Below, one piece after another: positions 9,021 to 18,807 of a DNA stretch of 64,000 bases. Below the pieces are notes generated by a model that saw only the letters and a program-made list of their open reading frames with translations, did no database searches and had not been told where the DNA came from. Made by a program: the position numbers and the translations under genes. Position 1 is the stretch's first letter, and each line of letters begins with the position of its first letter. Source of the stretch: MPNP01 sp963668325 (GTDB lineage: Bacteria; Pseudomonadota; Alphaproteobacteria; Rhodobacterales; Rhodobacteraceae); assembly GCA_963668325.1 (NCBI GenBank), contig OY764222.1:1550001-1614000 (forward strand). Direction: 5' to 3'.

Positions 9021-9880
9021 GAACAGTTAATCAAAGAGCCTGGTTTTTTGTGTTGCCAGTTCTGTTCCTGGTAACATTCAATGCTCTTGTTCCAATGATG
9101 ACAGTGGTCAACTATTCGGTTCAGGAGACATTTGGTAACAATCAGTTCTTTTGGCAAGGTCTTGACTGGTTCGAACAGATATTACGCTCTGATCGTTTTC
9201 ATGCGGCCCTTGGCAGACAGTTCTTGTTTACAGCAACAATCCTTGCCATTGAAGTCCCCTTGGGAATAATTATCGCTCTTTCGATGCCACGCAAGGGATT
9301 CTGGGTACCTGTTTGTTTGGTTCTTATGTCCTTACCCATGCTGATTCCCTGGAATGTCGTTGGAGCCATGTGGAATATCTTTACCCTCCCTAAGATAGGA
9401 ATGCTTGGTTATTTCATGAATGATGTACTGGGTATTGCCTATGATATGACCCAGGATCCATTGGCGGCTTGGATCACTGTGGTTGTAATGGATGTATGGC
9501 ATTGGACTTCCTTGGTTGTATTGCTTTGTTATGCAGGCCTGGTTTCCATTCCTGATGCGTTCTATCAGGCTGCAAAAATTGATGGAGCTTCACCATGGTC
9601 AGTTTTTCGTTACATTCAATTACCCAAAATGAAGACTGTATTGACCATAGCAATCCTTTTGCGGTTCATGGACAGTTTCAATATTTATACCGAACCGTTT
9701 GTGCTTACGGGAGGGGGACCAGGGAATTCTACAACCCTGCTGTCCATAGATCTTGTAAAAATCGCTTTAGGGCAGTTTGATTTGGGCCCAGCTGCAGCGA
9801 TGAGCCTGATTTACTTTGCCATCACACTTCTCGTTAGTTGGGTCTTTTATACATTGATGACCAAGGATGATAGACAATGA
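9017..9880 (+). CDS. glpP: Glycerol ABC transporter permease GlpP
   Basis: A 287-residue MalF-type inner-membrane permease with about six hydrophobic segments. The conserved cytoplasmic EAA loop is visible as YQAAKIDGASPWSVFRYIQLP around residues 180-200. I chose the ATG at 9017, which overlaps the glpT stop; the open frame extends 11 codons upstream without a plausible start. It pairs with GlpQ to form the channel. The stop overlaps the next start as ATGA. Confidence 0.88.
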   Translation: MRTVNQRAWFFVLPVLFLVTFNALVPMMTVVNYSVQETFGNNQFFWQGLDWFEQILRSDRFHAALGRQFLFTATILAIEVPLGIIIALSMPRKGFWVPVCLVLMSLPMLIPWNVVGAMWNIFTLPKIGMLGYFMNDVLGIAYDMTQDPLAAWITVVVMDVWHWTSLVVLLCYAGLVSIPDAFYQAAKIDGASPWSVFRYIQLPKMKTVLTIAILLRFMDSFNIYTEPFVLTGGGPGNSTTLLSIDLVKIALGQFDLGPAAAMSLIYFAITLLVSWVFYTLMTKDDRQ

Positions 9881-10674
9881 AAAAAAGCAGTATCATCCCG
9901 ATTGTTTATATAATATTCCTTCTTCTGCCGATTTATTGGTTGCTAACCATGAGTTTTAAAACAACCAATGAAATCCTTTCCGGTTTTTCACTTTTCCCCC
10001 AGACATTTACCCTCGACAACTACATCACGATCTTCACTGACCCAACTTGGTATTGGGGCTATTTGAATTCCATTTTTTATGTATCTATAAATACCATTCT
10101 GTCAGTGACTGTGGCCTTGCCAGCGGCATATGCCTTTTCGCGCTACCGTTTTCTGGGAGATAAGCAATTGTTCTTTTGGTTGTTGACAAACCGGATGGCA
10201 CCGGCCGCTGTTTTTGCTCTACCATTTTTTCAACTTTATTCCTCAATTCAATTGTTTGATACGCACCTCGCCGTTGCATTGGCACATACTCTGTTCAATG
10301 TTCCGCTTGCGGTTTGGATACTTGAAGGGTTCATGCGGGGTATACCCAAAGAACTTGATGAAACAGCATATGTTGACGGTTATGGTTTCCCTCGTTTCTT
10401 TCTTAAAATATTCTTGCCAAACATCAAGGCAGGGGTAGGTGTAGCGGCCTTTTTCTGCTTCATGTTTTCCTGGGTTGAAATGTTATTGGCAAAAACCCTT
10501 ACTGCCGTTGAAGCCAAACCGATAGCAGCTGTGATGACCAGAACGGCTTCAAGCGCTGGTTATGAACTTGGGTTACTTGCCGCTGCTGGTGCACTCACGA
10601 TAATTCCTGGCGCCATAGTCATATGGTTTGTACGAAACTACATCGCTCGTGGTTTCGCCCTTGGTAGGGTATGA
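9877..10674 (+). CDS. glpQ: Glycerol ABC transporter permease GlpQ
   Basis: A 265-residue MalG-type permease with six membrane segments; the EAA loop reads DETAYVDGYGFPRFFLKIFLP around residues 165-185. The start overlaps the glpP stop by four bases. The name follows the rhizobial importer operon and should not be confused with glycerophosphodiester phosphodiesterase GlpQ. It ends one base before the start of glpU. Confidence 0.88.
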   Translation: MKKSSIIPIVYIIFLLLPIYWLLTMSFKTTNEILSGFSLFPQTFTLDNYITIFTDPTWYWGYLNSIFYVSINTILSVTVALPAAYAFSRYRFLGDKQLFFWLLTNRMAPAAVFALPFFQLYSSIQLFDTHLAVALAHTLFNVPLAVWILEGFMRGIPKELDETAYVDGYGFPRFFLKIFLPNIKAGVGVAAFFCFMFSWVEMLLAKTLTAVEAKPIAAVMTRTASSAGYELGLLAAAGALTIIPGAIVIWFVRNYIARGFALGRV

Positions 10675-10675
10675 T

Positions 10676-11077
10676 ATGCGTTTTTTGACACTGATCCTGT
10701 TATTTCCTGGCGTTGCTTGGGGTCAAGCCAAATCAGGGTGGGGGAATGTAGGAACTAAAGAAGAGCAAGGATTCTCATGGACCCAACCACTCTGGCCAGA
10801 TTTGTGGATGGCCTGGACACCTGCAACTTTTGCTTTTTTTGTTGGTATCCTTTCAGCCATTGCCATAATTGGATTACTTGAAATCTTCTTTTTCCGGGAT
10901 GGTATTGAACGCAAAGGCATTTTTGGCCTTACCACCACATTGGGAGATAGGCTTTTTATTACTCTATTGGGATCCGCCTACATTTTTCTTGCTTGGCTTG
11001 GGTTATTTGGACAACCTATCTGGATTCCCATCATTTTAGCCCTTGCCTGGGGGATGTTTGTTTTCGTAAGGGTTTAA
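10676..11077 (+). CDS. glpU: DUF2160 small membrane protein GlpU
   Basis: A 133-residue protein. Its N-terminus is signal-like or a membrane anchor (FLTLILLFPGVAWG), followed by two or three hydrophobic helices (FAFFVGILSAIAIIGLLEIF; ITLLGSAYIFLAWLGLFG; IIPIILALAWGMFVF region). DUF2160 proteins are found with glycerol ABC importers, but their role is not known. I chose the ATG at 10676, one base after the glpQ stop, because the open frame upstream overlaps glpQ by 46 bases. It closes the uptake operon. Confidence 0.8.
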   Translation: MRFLTLILLFPGVAWGQAKSGWGNVGTKEEQGFSWTQPLWPDLWMAWTPATFAFFVGILSAIAIIGLLEIFFFRDGIERKGIFGLTTTLGDRLFITLLGSAYIFLAWLGLFGQPIWIPIILALAWGMFVFVRV

Positions 11078-11404
11078 ATTGGAATCAATAATTGAGACTA
11101 TTTTGGGTTGATAGAACCAAAGCAAAAAACTGTACCTGGTTCATCCTATCTCTAGGGTTTTCACCTACGACAAATTCAGATTGGTACCTGTTTTTAGGAT
11201 ATAATCAAGTCACTTACAAAGGGCCTTTATCTCAAAATAATCTAGCATCAGATTACTGAAATTCTGAAACATTACGGGTAAAGTTTTGAAATAACCTTTA
11301 CTTTACTTTGGGGGTTGATTAATATAGACCCAAAATAAGACAATAACTGAACCAAGACAAAATAATAACCAAATCTTGGTCAATAAAACCGTTGAGCAGT
11401 ACAT
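11078..11404 (+). other. Intergenic region, no gene seen
   Basis: These 327 bases separate the glycerol operon from the ybjN-proC cluster. GTAAAG and CTTTAC near 11280-11315 can form a weak stem, but a convincing T-tract is lacking. The promoter of the ybjN-like gene must lie here. No RNA gene or ORF of quality was recognised. Confidence 0.5.
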
Positions 11405-11908
11405 ATGGCAGAGTTGACAACCGGAGTCAGTTCCGGAATATCCCACCCAATAAGTTTTTTGGAATCCTTGGCTAAAGCTAACGAGTGGAGTTTTAACAGG
11501 GTAGATGAAGACCTAATCATCGTACATTTCGAAAGTTCCTGGCGGATACTTTCGATAACCGTGTCCTTATCCCATTTTGATAAGGCACTCAAATTGACAT
11601 GCAGTTTTGACCTTAACCCAAGAAAAGGTAGGGAATTGATGTTATATCAATTGATCAACCAGATTAATCAAAAATGTCCCGCTGGAGCATTTACAATTGA
11701 TCAATCTGAAGGAAAGGTGGTTTACCGAAACAGTGCCTTGTTGAGTGAAAAAAGCGAACTGAATTGGAAGCACCTAAATTACATTTTTAATGAGGCTGTC
11801 GAAAACTGTGAGAAATACTACCCTTCATTCCAGTTGGTCAATTTTGGAAAATCAGCACCAAAGGAAGCACTGGACATTGTTATTTCAGATGTCCAGGGTA
11901 CTGCTTGA
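11405..11908 (+). CDS. YbjN domain-containing protein
   Basis: A 167-residue cytoplasmic protein resembling the YbjN/T3SS-chaperone-like fold family: an N-terminal FLESLAKANEWSFNRVDEDLIIVHF, a central beta-rich segment, and ELMLYQLINQINQKCPAGAFTID. The family has been linked to stress and motility phenotypes in E. coli, with no enzymatic role known. The position just before proC is conserved in many alphaproteobacteria, with 18 bases between the genes here, so they are probably co-transcribed. The function remains unknown. Confidence 0.75.
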   Translation: MAELTTGVSSGISHPISFLESLAKANEWSFNRVDEDLIIVHFESSWRILSITVSLSHFDKALKLTCSFDLNPRKGRELMLYQLINQINQKCPAGAFTIDQSEGKVVYRNSALLSEKSELNWKHLNYIFNEAVENCEKYYPSFQLVNFGKSAPKEALDIVISDVQGTA

Positions 11909-11926
11909 TCAGACAACTTTTTTACT

Positions 11927-12736
11927 ATGGAGATAAAATCACTCATTTTGATAGGTTGCGGGAAGATGGGTTCCGCACTTCTGAGTGGTTGGCTGGATCA
12001 AGGCCTTTCCAAAAAAGCAATAAAAGTTATTGAACCCTTTCCCAATACATGGCTTCAGTCCTTGGATATACCCCTGAATCCTTCTCTAGAAGACGAAAAT
12101 CCGGAATTTTGTGTTGTTGCCGTAAAACCCCAACTGATAGATGTAGCATTGAATCATATTAAGGAATTGGGAAATCGGAAGACAATTTTCGTCTCCATTG
12201 TGGCCGGCACGAGATTTCAGAAATTTGAAACAATTTTGGGGGATAATACTCCAGTTGTCAGGGCCATGCCAAATACTCCCGCAGCCATCGGAAAGGGTAT
12301 TTCCGCTCTGGCTGGCAACCACAATGTAAATTCTGTAGATCTGGACAAGGCAGAAATGTTATTAACTGCGGTAGGAGAAACTGTCCGGTTGGAAAGTGAA
12401 GAACTCCTTGATGTAGTAACAGCGGTCTCGGGCTCTGGTCCCGCCTATGTCTTCAATTTAATTGAAACAATGACGAAAGCTGCAATAGACGAGGGGTTAT
12501 CCGAGGAAGTTGCAGAAAAATTGGTGATATCGACAATCATAGGGGCAGGTATATTGGCTAAGCGGTCGGAAGAATCTCCAGCGCAACTGCGACAAAATGT
12601 AACATCACCAAAAGGCACCACGGAGGCTGCATTGCGCTATTTGATGGATAGGGAAAAGGGGTTGGAGAGCCTTATTGGTCAAACGATCAATGCAGCTGTC
12701 AAAAGAAGCAGGGAGTTAGGAACAGGAAATGTCTGA
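11927..12736 (+). CDS. proC: Pyrroline-5-carboxylate reductase
   Basis: A 269-residue enzyme that reduces 1-pyrroline-5-carboxylate to proline with NAD(P)H, the last step of proline synthesis. The N-terminal Rossmann motif is LIGCGKMGSALLSGW at about residues 7-21. The C-terminal P5CR signature includes VSGSGPAYVFNLIE and LRQNVTSPKGTTEAAL. Length is typical. The stop overlaps the csaA start by 8 bases, so translation is likely coupled. Confidence 0.95.
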   Translation: MEIKSLILIGCGKMGSALLSGWLDQGLSKKAIKVIEPFPNTWLQSLDIPLNPSLEDENPEFCVVAVKPQLIDVALNHIKELGNRKTIFVSIVAGTRFQKFETILGDNTPVVRAMPNTPAAIGKGISALAGNHNVNSVDLDKAEMLLTAVGETVRLESEELLDVVTAVSGSGPAYVFNLIETMTKAAIDEGLSEEVAEKLVISTIIGAGILAKRSEESPAQLRQNVTSPKGTTEAALRYLMDREKGLESLIGQTINAAVKRSRELGTGNV

Positions 12737-13067
12737 AATTACCTTTGATGACTTTTTGAAAGTGGATATTCGGGTAGGGCAAATTGTAAAAGCCGAACCT
12801 TATCCCGAAGCCAGAAAACCTGCCTATAAACTGTGGGTGGATTTAGGGCCAGAAATTGGCCAGAAAAAAAGTTCAGCCCAAATAACTGCAAATTATACTC
12901 TGGAAGAACTTGTTGGCAAAAAGATCTTGGCTGTTGTTAACTTTCCACCAAGACAGATAGGTAAATTCATGTCAGAAATTCTGGTTCTTGGCGTTCCAGA
13001 TAAACATAATGAAGTAATCCTGATTACACCGGACAAAAGTGTATCAAATGGAGGGAGATTGTATTGA
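12729..13067 (+). CDS. csaA: tRNA-binding protein CsaA
   Basis: A 112-residue OB-fold protein. The CsaA-type core is clear: RVGQIVKAEPYPEARKPAYK at residues 16-35, KKSSAQIT near 49, and VVNFPPRQIGKFMSE near 76. The same fold is the tRNA-binding domain of MetRS and Trbp111; CsaA of Bacillus has chaperone-like activity and may bind tRNA or the Sec pathway. The cellular role here is not known. It overlaps proC upstream and shares one base with the next start (TGATG). Confidence 0.9.
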   Translation: MSEITFDDFLKVDIRVGQIVKAEPYPEARKPAYKLWVDLGPEIGQKKSSAQITANYTLEELVGKKILAVVNFPPRQIGKFMSEILVLGVPDKHNEVILITPDKSVSNGGRLY

Positions 13068-14032
13068 TGACCAAACCCAAAGTAATGCTGACAAGAATCT
13101 TGCCAGAAAAGGTAATGGATGAAGCCAACAAACTATTCGATCTCACGGTCAGAGATACAGTAATTCCAATGACTGAAGAGGAAGCAATCCATAGTTTGGA
13201 AGACTATGATGCAGTTGTCCCAACCCTTGGGGATGACTTTAATGCCAGTGTCTACCCGACAGTCAAGAACCTCCGTTGTAAAATACTGGCTAATTTTGGT
13301 GCAGGGTATAACCATATTGATGTTTCTGCAGCTGAAGAGAATAGTGTTGTTGTTACCAATACTCCCGGAGCGGTTACAGATGCCACAGCTGATATTGGGA
13401 TGTCCCTCATTTTGATGACGGCACGACGAACCGGCGAGGGAGAAAGAGTCGTAAGAGCCAAACAATGGACCGGCTGGAAACCCACGGAGATGCTTGGAGC
13501 CCATGTTACAGGTAAAACCCTTGGTATTATAGGTATGGGAAATATTGGCAGGGCAATAGCCAAAAGGTGTCAGGCTGGTTTTGGCATGAAAGTTATATTC
13601 TTTAATCGGTCAAGGGTTGCTGACCCCGGGGTCGAAGCCGCCCAATTGGACTCCGCAGAGGAAGTGGTTTCGCAAGCAAATTTTGTTGTAATTGCAGTCC
13701 GCGGTGGGCCCGAATCATATCACCTGGTTGATAAGGATCTACTTGATTCGATGCGTAAGGATGGGATTTTGATCAATATCTCACGAGGAGATGTGGTCGA
13801 TGAGAAGGCCTTGATAGATGCTTTGGCCAGAAATCAAATTGCTGGGGCCGGTTTGGATGTTTATGAATTTGAACCCGAAGTGCCAGATGAATTGATAGCC
13901 ATGGAAAATGTTGTTCTCTTACCTCACCTGGGGACTTCTGTCCTTGAAGTTAGGGAGGATATGGGGATGATGGTGATTGAAAACCTCAAGGGCTTTTTTG
14001 CCGACGGCAATCCACCAAATAGAGTTGTATAG
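13067..14032 (+). CDS. D-2-hydroxyacid dehydrogenase (glyoxylate/hydroxypyruvate reductase-like)
   Basis: A 321-residue NAD(P)-dependent enzyme of the 2-hydroxyacid dehydrogenase family. The nucleotide-binding motif GIIGMGNIGRAIAKR is at about residues 146-160. The catalytic Arg is in the AVRGGPESYHLVD segment, NISRGDVVDEKAL follows, and the catalytic His is in LLPHLGTSV. The substrate cannot be fixed; glyoxylate or hydroxypyruvate is most likely by similarity to GyaR/GhrB. The ATG at 13067 overlaps the csaA stop. The gene ends only 13 bases from the convergent carB end. Confidence 0.88.
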   Translation: MTKPKVMLTRILPEKVMDEANKLFDLTVRDTVIPMTEEEAIHSLEDYDAVVPTLGDDFNASVYPTVKNLRCKILANFGAGYNHIDVSAAEENSVVVTNTPGAVTDATADIGMSLILMTARRTGEGERVVRAKQWTGWKPTEMLGAHVTGKTLGIIGMGNIGRAIAKRCQAGFGMKVIFFNRSRVADPGVEAAQLDSAEEVVSQANFVVIAVRGGPESYHLVDKDLLDSMRKDGILINISRGDVVDEKALIDALARNQIAGAGLDVYEFEPEVPDELIAMENVVLLPHLGTSVLEVREDMGMMVIENLKGFFADGNPPNRVV

Positions 14033-14045
14033 ACAAACAGGTTTT

Positions 14046-17000
14046 TCAAAAACCTTGGATGGGGCGAACCCCCATCTCACTTCGCTTTTGTGCATTCAAG
14101 GCCAGGGAAAGTGAATAGGAAGCAGAAGCTGTTGTGTAATAGGGAACCCCATATGCTATTGCTTCGGTCCTGATTGTTTTGCTGTCCCTGATTGTCCTGA
14201 TACTATCAGTAGTATTCATGATCAGTACAATTTGTTCATCTTTTATCAGATCCAGGATATTGGGTTTCCCTTCGTAGACTTTATTGGCCCTTTCGCATTC
14301 AATGCCATTGGCATGAAAAAAGCTGATGTTCCCTTGGTAGCGATCACGGTATACCCAAGCCCAATCAAGGTTTCCGCAGTCTTAAGGAATTGGTCTGTTT
14401 TATCGGAATCCTTAACGGAAATAAATACCTTGCCTGTCGTATTGATATTGTTTCCGGCACTTAACTGGGCCTTGAAATAGGCACTTTCAAAATTATCATC
14501 CAGACCCATTACCTCGCCAGTGGATTTCATTTCCGGGCCAAGAAGGCCATCAACACCTGGGAATCGTTTAAAAGGGAATACAGCTTCCTTGACGGCGATG
14601 TGCCCATTATTTGGGATATCAAGATCAAACGATGTAAGTTTCTCACCAGCCATAACCCTGGCTGCAATTGATGCAACGGGTTTTCCAATTACCTTGGCGA
14701 CAAAAGGGACAGTACGTGAGGCCCGGGGATTGACTTCCAGCAAATATACTTTTTTTCCTTGGACAGCGTATTGGACGTTCATCAACCCTTTTACCTTGAG
14801 GGCTACGGCCAGGCGTTCAGTTTGAACCTTAAGCTGATCAATGATTTCTTGTTTCAAGGTATGTGGTGGCAGAGAACAGGCACTGTCTCCAGAATGAATG
14901 CCGGCCAACTCGATATGTTCCATAACACCTGCAATATAGACGCTTTCTTCATCAGCAATGGCATCAACATCAACTTCAATAGCATCAGGTAAAAACTTAT
15001 CAATCAAAACCGGGTTCTTTCCAGAAGCAATAATTGCCTGCTGCATATAGACTTCAAGCTGTTCGGTACTTCCGACAATTTCCATTGCTCTTCCCCCCAG
15101 TACGTAGGAAGGTCTGATAACAACCGGGTAGCCAATTCTGGTAGCAATGTCACGAGCCTGCTCCAGACCAAATGCTGTACCGTTGTCGGGCTGGGTAAGA
15201 CCCAATTCCTGAATGAGGTTTTTAAACTGTTCCCTGTCTTCTGCCAGGTCAATGGCATGGGGAGAAGTTCCAAGTATGGGGAAGCCTGCCATTTCTAGGT
15301 CATTGGCCAGTTTCAAGGGAGTTTGGCCTCCGAGTTGAACGATAACACCCTCAATTTTACCATTCATATTTTCTTTACGAAGGATTTCCAGGACATTTTC
15401 CAACCTTAATGGTTCAAAATACAACCTGTCGGAAGTGTCATAGTCAGTAGACACCGTTTCCGGGTTGCAGTTTATCATTATTGTTTCAAATCCAACCTTG
15501 CCAAGGGCCATACAAGCATGACAACAGCAATAATCAAATTCTATACCTTGACCTATTCTGTTGGGACCACCTCCGAGAACCACAATTTTTGTCTTATCAG
15601 TCGGCCAGCTTTCACATTCTGGTTCACCAAAAGATTTTTCCTCGTAGGTGGCATAGAGATAGGGTGTTTGGGAATCGAATTCGGCTGCACAAGTATCAAT
15701 CCTCTTGAATACCGGATGGATGCCTAACTCCTGTCGACGGTTTCGAATCGTTTGTTCTTCGTAGCCTAAAAGATGTGCAATTCGGCCATCAGAAAAACCC
15801 ATTATTTTTAAATTTCTGAATGTTGGTTCATCTTTGGGCAAGCCGTCCTTGATCAGGACTTTCTCAGCCTCGATAATTTCCCTGATGCGACCAAGGAACC
15901 AGGGATCATACTGGGTTATTTGGTGGATTCTATCATCCGAAAATCCATGGCGCATTGCTTGAGCAATTATAAGTAACCTGTCTGGAGAAAATTTGGAAAG
16001 TGCGGATACAATATCTTCTTCATCAGGATTTAGGTTATCGCTGGTTTCCGTATTAACCCCAACAATGTCAATTTCGTCAAATCCATGTAAACCAGTTTCC
16101 AATCCCATCAGGGCCTTTTGGATGCTTTCATGGAAAGTTCTCCCGATGGCCATAACCTCTCCTACTGATTTCATGGCAGTATTTAATTCGGGTTTGGCTT
16201 CGGGGAATTTCTCAAAGGAAAATCGCGGAATTTTGGTAACCACATAATCAATGGTCGGTTCAAATGATGCTGGTGTGACGCCTGTTATTTCGTTATCCAG
16301 TTCATCAAGGGTATAACCCACCGCCAATTTGGCCGCTACTTTGGCAATCGGGAAACCTGTTGCCTTGGAAGCAAGGGCTGAAGATCTGGAAACCCTGGGG
16401 TTCATCTCGATGATTACCATCCGACCATTGTGGGGGTTAATTGCCCATTGAACGTTTGATCCCCCCGTTTCAACTCCGATTTCTCGCAATACGGCCAAGG
16501 AACCATTTCGCATTCGCTGGTATTCCTTGTCGGTGAGGGTCAAGGCTGGGGCAACAGTAACCGAATCACCCGTGTGGACACCCATCGGGTCTACATTCTC
16601 GATGGAGCATACAATTATGGCATTATCCTTTCTATCTCTGACAACCTCCATTTCGTATTCTTTCCACCCTAGAAGGCTTTCATCAATCAGTATTTGATGA
16701 ATTGGCGAAGCATTCAGCCCATTTTGGCAGATTTCCTCAAATTCCCTTTTGTTATAAGCGATTCCCCCACCGGTTCCTCCCAAGGTAAATGCCGGGCGGA
16801 TTATTGCTGGTAAGCCAATTCCATCAAGCGATTTCAGGGCTTCCTCAAGGCTGTTCGCTATCTGGGATTTGGGGCTCTCCAAGCCAATTTTATCCATAGA
16901 TTGTCGAAATAAATTTCGATCCTCAGCCTTACTGATTGCATCCTGGCTCGCTCCAATGAGCTCAATGCCATGTTTATCAAGAACACCAGTTTCATAAAGC

Positions 17001-17302
17001 TCAAGGGAGAGGTTTAAGGCTGTTTGACCTCCCATGGTTGGGAGTAAGGCATCAGGCTTTTCCTTTACAATAATCTTGGTAAGGAATTCCTTGGTGAGGG
17101 GTTCAATATAAGTGGCATCGGCTAGTTCTGGGTCCGTCATGATGGTTGCCGGATTTGAATTTACCAAAACTATTCGGAATCCTTCTTCCTTCAGGGCCTT
17201 GCAGGCTTGAGCACCAGAATAGTCAAACTCACATGCTTGTCCTATGATGATAGGACCTGCTCCAATAATCATGATGGAGGATATGTCGGTTCTTTTAGGC
17301 AT
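14046..17302 (-). CDS. carB: Carbamoyl-phosphate synthase large subunit, frameshifted near the 3' end
   Basis: The large subunit of carbamoyl phosphate synthetase makes carbamoyl phosphate for arginine and pyrimidine synthesis. Two ATP-grasp halves are present (first with GGTGGGIAY near 172; second after the linker from about 570 with GGPNRIGQGIEFDYCC) and are followed by the allosteric MGS-like domain. The uninterrupted frame stops at 14246 after about 1018 residues, but the expected tail continues in the next frame: HANGIECERANKVYEGKPN, then VPYYTTASA and VRPIQGF, ending with TGA at 14048-14046. A run of six A at 14316-14321 sits at the junction; seven would restore a normal protein of 1085 residues. 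A sequencing error is the simplest cause. Confidence 0.9.
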
Positions 17303-17395
17303 AAGGAATTATAGCAGTAAGAAATAAGAAATACCGATGGGAAATTAATGCCATGGACTGGCAGGATTTAATAATAATCGAAGGCAAAACCAAGA

Positions 17396-18592
17396 TTATT
17401 GGTAAAGGTAATCTCTTGTAATTGGAACAATATCGTTTTTTTTGCTCAACTGTATCTGAAAAACAGCCAATCCACCATGGCGGAATGACATTTCGCACAT
17501 GATGAGGTAAAATCTCCACATCCGGCAAAACCGATCGTCGTAAATTTCCCTTATCCGAGTAATGTTTTTCATAAATCTTTCATACCAATGGGCAAGTGTC
17601 TCAGCATAATGCACTCGAAGGAACTCGATATCATTGACCATAAGCCCTTCTTTTTCAATTGCTACCATGGTTTCTGAAAGGGCTGGAACGTATCCACCAG
17701 GGAAAATGTATTTAGCCAGCCAGGGATTGGTACCGGAGGGCGGTGCAGACCTCCCGATCGTGTGCACCAGGGCAACTCCATCCTCCTTAAGCAAGTTTCG
17801 AACTGATCTGAAATATTCACGGTAATGAGGTGTGCCAACATGTTCAAACATGCCAACGGAGACAATTCTATCGAATTTCGCTTTTACCGTACGATAATCC
17901 ATCAAAGAAAAATCAACCCGGTCCGATAAACCTTCTTCTCGAGCCCTGCGGTTAGATATTTTATGCTGCTCGGTTGATAAGGTGATACCCTGAACCTTGA
18001 CCCCATAATCCTTGGCCAAGGTGATACCAAGTCCGCCCCAGCCACTTCCAATATCCAGGATGCTCATTTCGGGGTCAATTAAAAGCTTTTTTGCAATATG
18101 GTCTTTTTTTGCAATTTGGGCTTCCTCAAGAGAGATATCTGGAGAGGTGAAATAAGCACAGCTATACTGCTTGTCTTCATCCAGGAAAAGATCATACAAC
18201 TCATCAGTTAAATCATAGTGATGTTGGATATTCCTTTTTGCCTTAAGTTTATTGTTGAATTGGGTAAAAGGCCGGATACATTTCATGATCAGACTGATGA
18301 TCCGAGGTACGGGGGAATTTTCAAAATGGAAAAAATTGTTAAAAATCAATTCTCCCAATCCCTTTAAATCATCACCTTCAATGGTAAGCCCCTCATCCAT
18401 ATAACTCTCGCCAAAAGCCAAATAAGGATTTAAGCACAGGTTGCGTAAGGACCTTTCATTGGTAATTTTGATTTTAATGGGATCGCCACTGTTTTCACCA
18501 ACAAGGAAGATTTCACCTCCTGGAAGTTCAACAGAAAGTCGACCTTTTTTGATGGTACTTCTAAGGAAAAAGCGAAACCACCTATCCCACAT
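17396..18592 (-). CDS. cfa: Cyclopropane-fatty-acyl-phospholipid synthase
   Basis: A 398-residue SAM-dependent enzyme that converts cis double bonds of membrane phospholipid acyl chains to cyclopropane rings. The C-terminal methyltransferase domain has motif I ILDIGSGWGGLGI at about residues 177-189, the KAKRNIQHHYDLTDELYDLFLD segment, and the family end FQIQLSKKNDIVPITRDYLY. Length is normal. It lies 93 bases upstream of carB on the same strand and is divergent from the SDR gene. Confidence 0.93.
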   Translation of the reverse strand: MWDRWFRFFLRSTIKKGRLSVELPGGEIFLVGENSGDPIKIKITNERSLRNLCLNPYLAFGESYMDEGLTIEGDDLKGLGELIFNNFFHFENSPVPRIISLIMKCIRPFTQFNNKLKAKRNIQHHYDLTDELYDLFLDEDKQYSCAYFTSPDISLEEAQIAKKDHIAKKLLIDPEMSILDIGSGWGGLGITLAKDYGVKVQGITLSTEQHKISNRRAREEGLSDRVDFSLMDYRTVKAKFDRIVSVGMFEHVGTPHYREYFRSVRNLLKEDGVALVHTIGRSAPPSGTNPWLAKYIFPGGYVPALSETMVAIEKEGLMVNDIEFLRVHYAETLAHWYERFMKNITRIREIYDDRFCRMWRFYLIMCEMSFRHGGLAVFQIQLSKKNDIVPITRDYLYQ

Positions 18593-18807
18593 TTGTTACA
18601 ATCTCCTTAATTCGATATTTCAGTTTGGGGTTAATTGAAATTTAATTCTGTCCCCCCTTTTCAATTATGGCACCTCCCTTTAACAATAATTAAAATAATT
18701 TCCAACCTATGAAAAGGTAAAATCAATTACTGCAAATTTCGAAATTTTTGGTTCCAAAACGATTATTCGAACGCATAAGGGACTTGAAGACAATCAAAGG
18801 GGCCGTA

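Noticed and set aside
14039..14055. Inverted repeat AGGTTTTTCAAAAACCT at the convergent gene ends
   Set aside because: It overlaps the carB stop codon, has almost no loop and is A+T-rich, so a terminator role is not supported.
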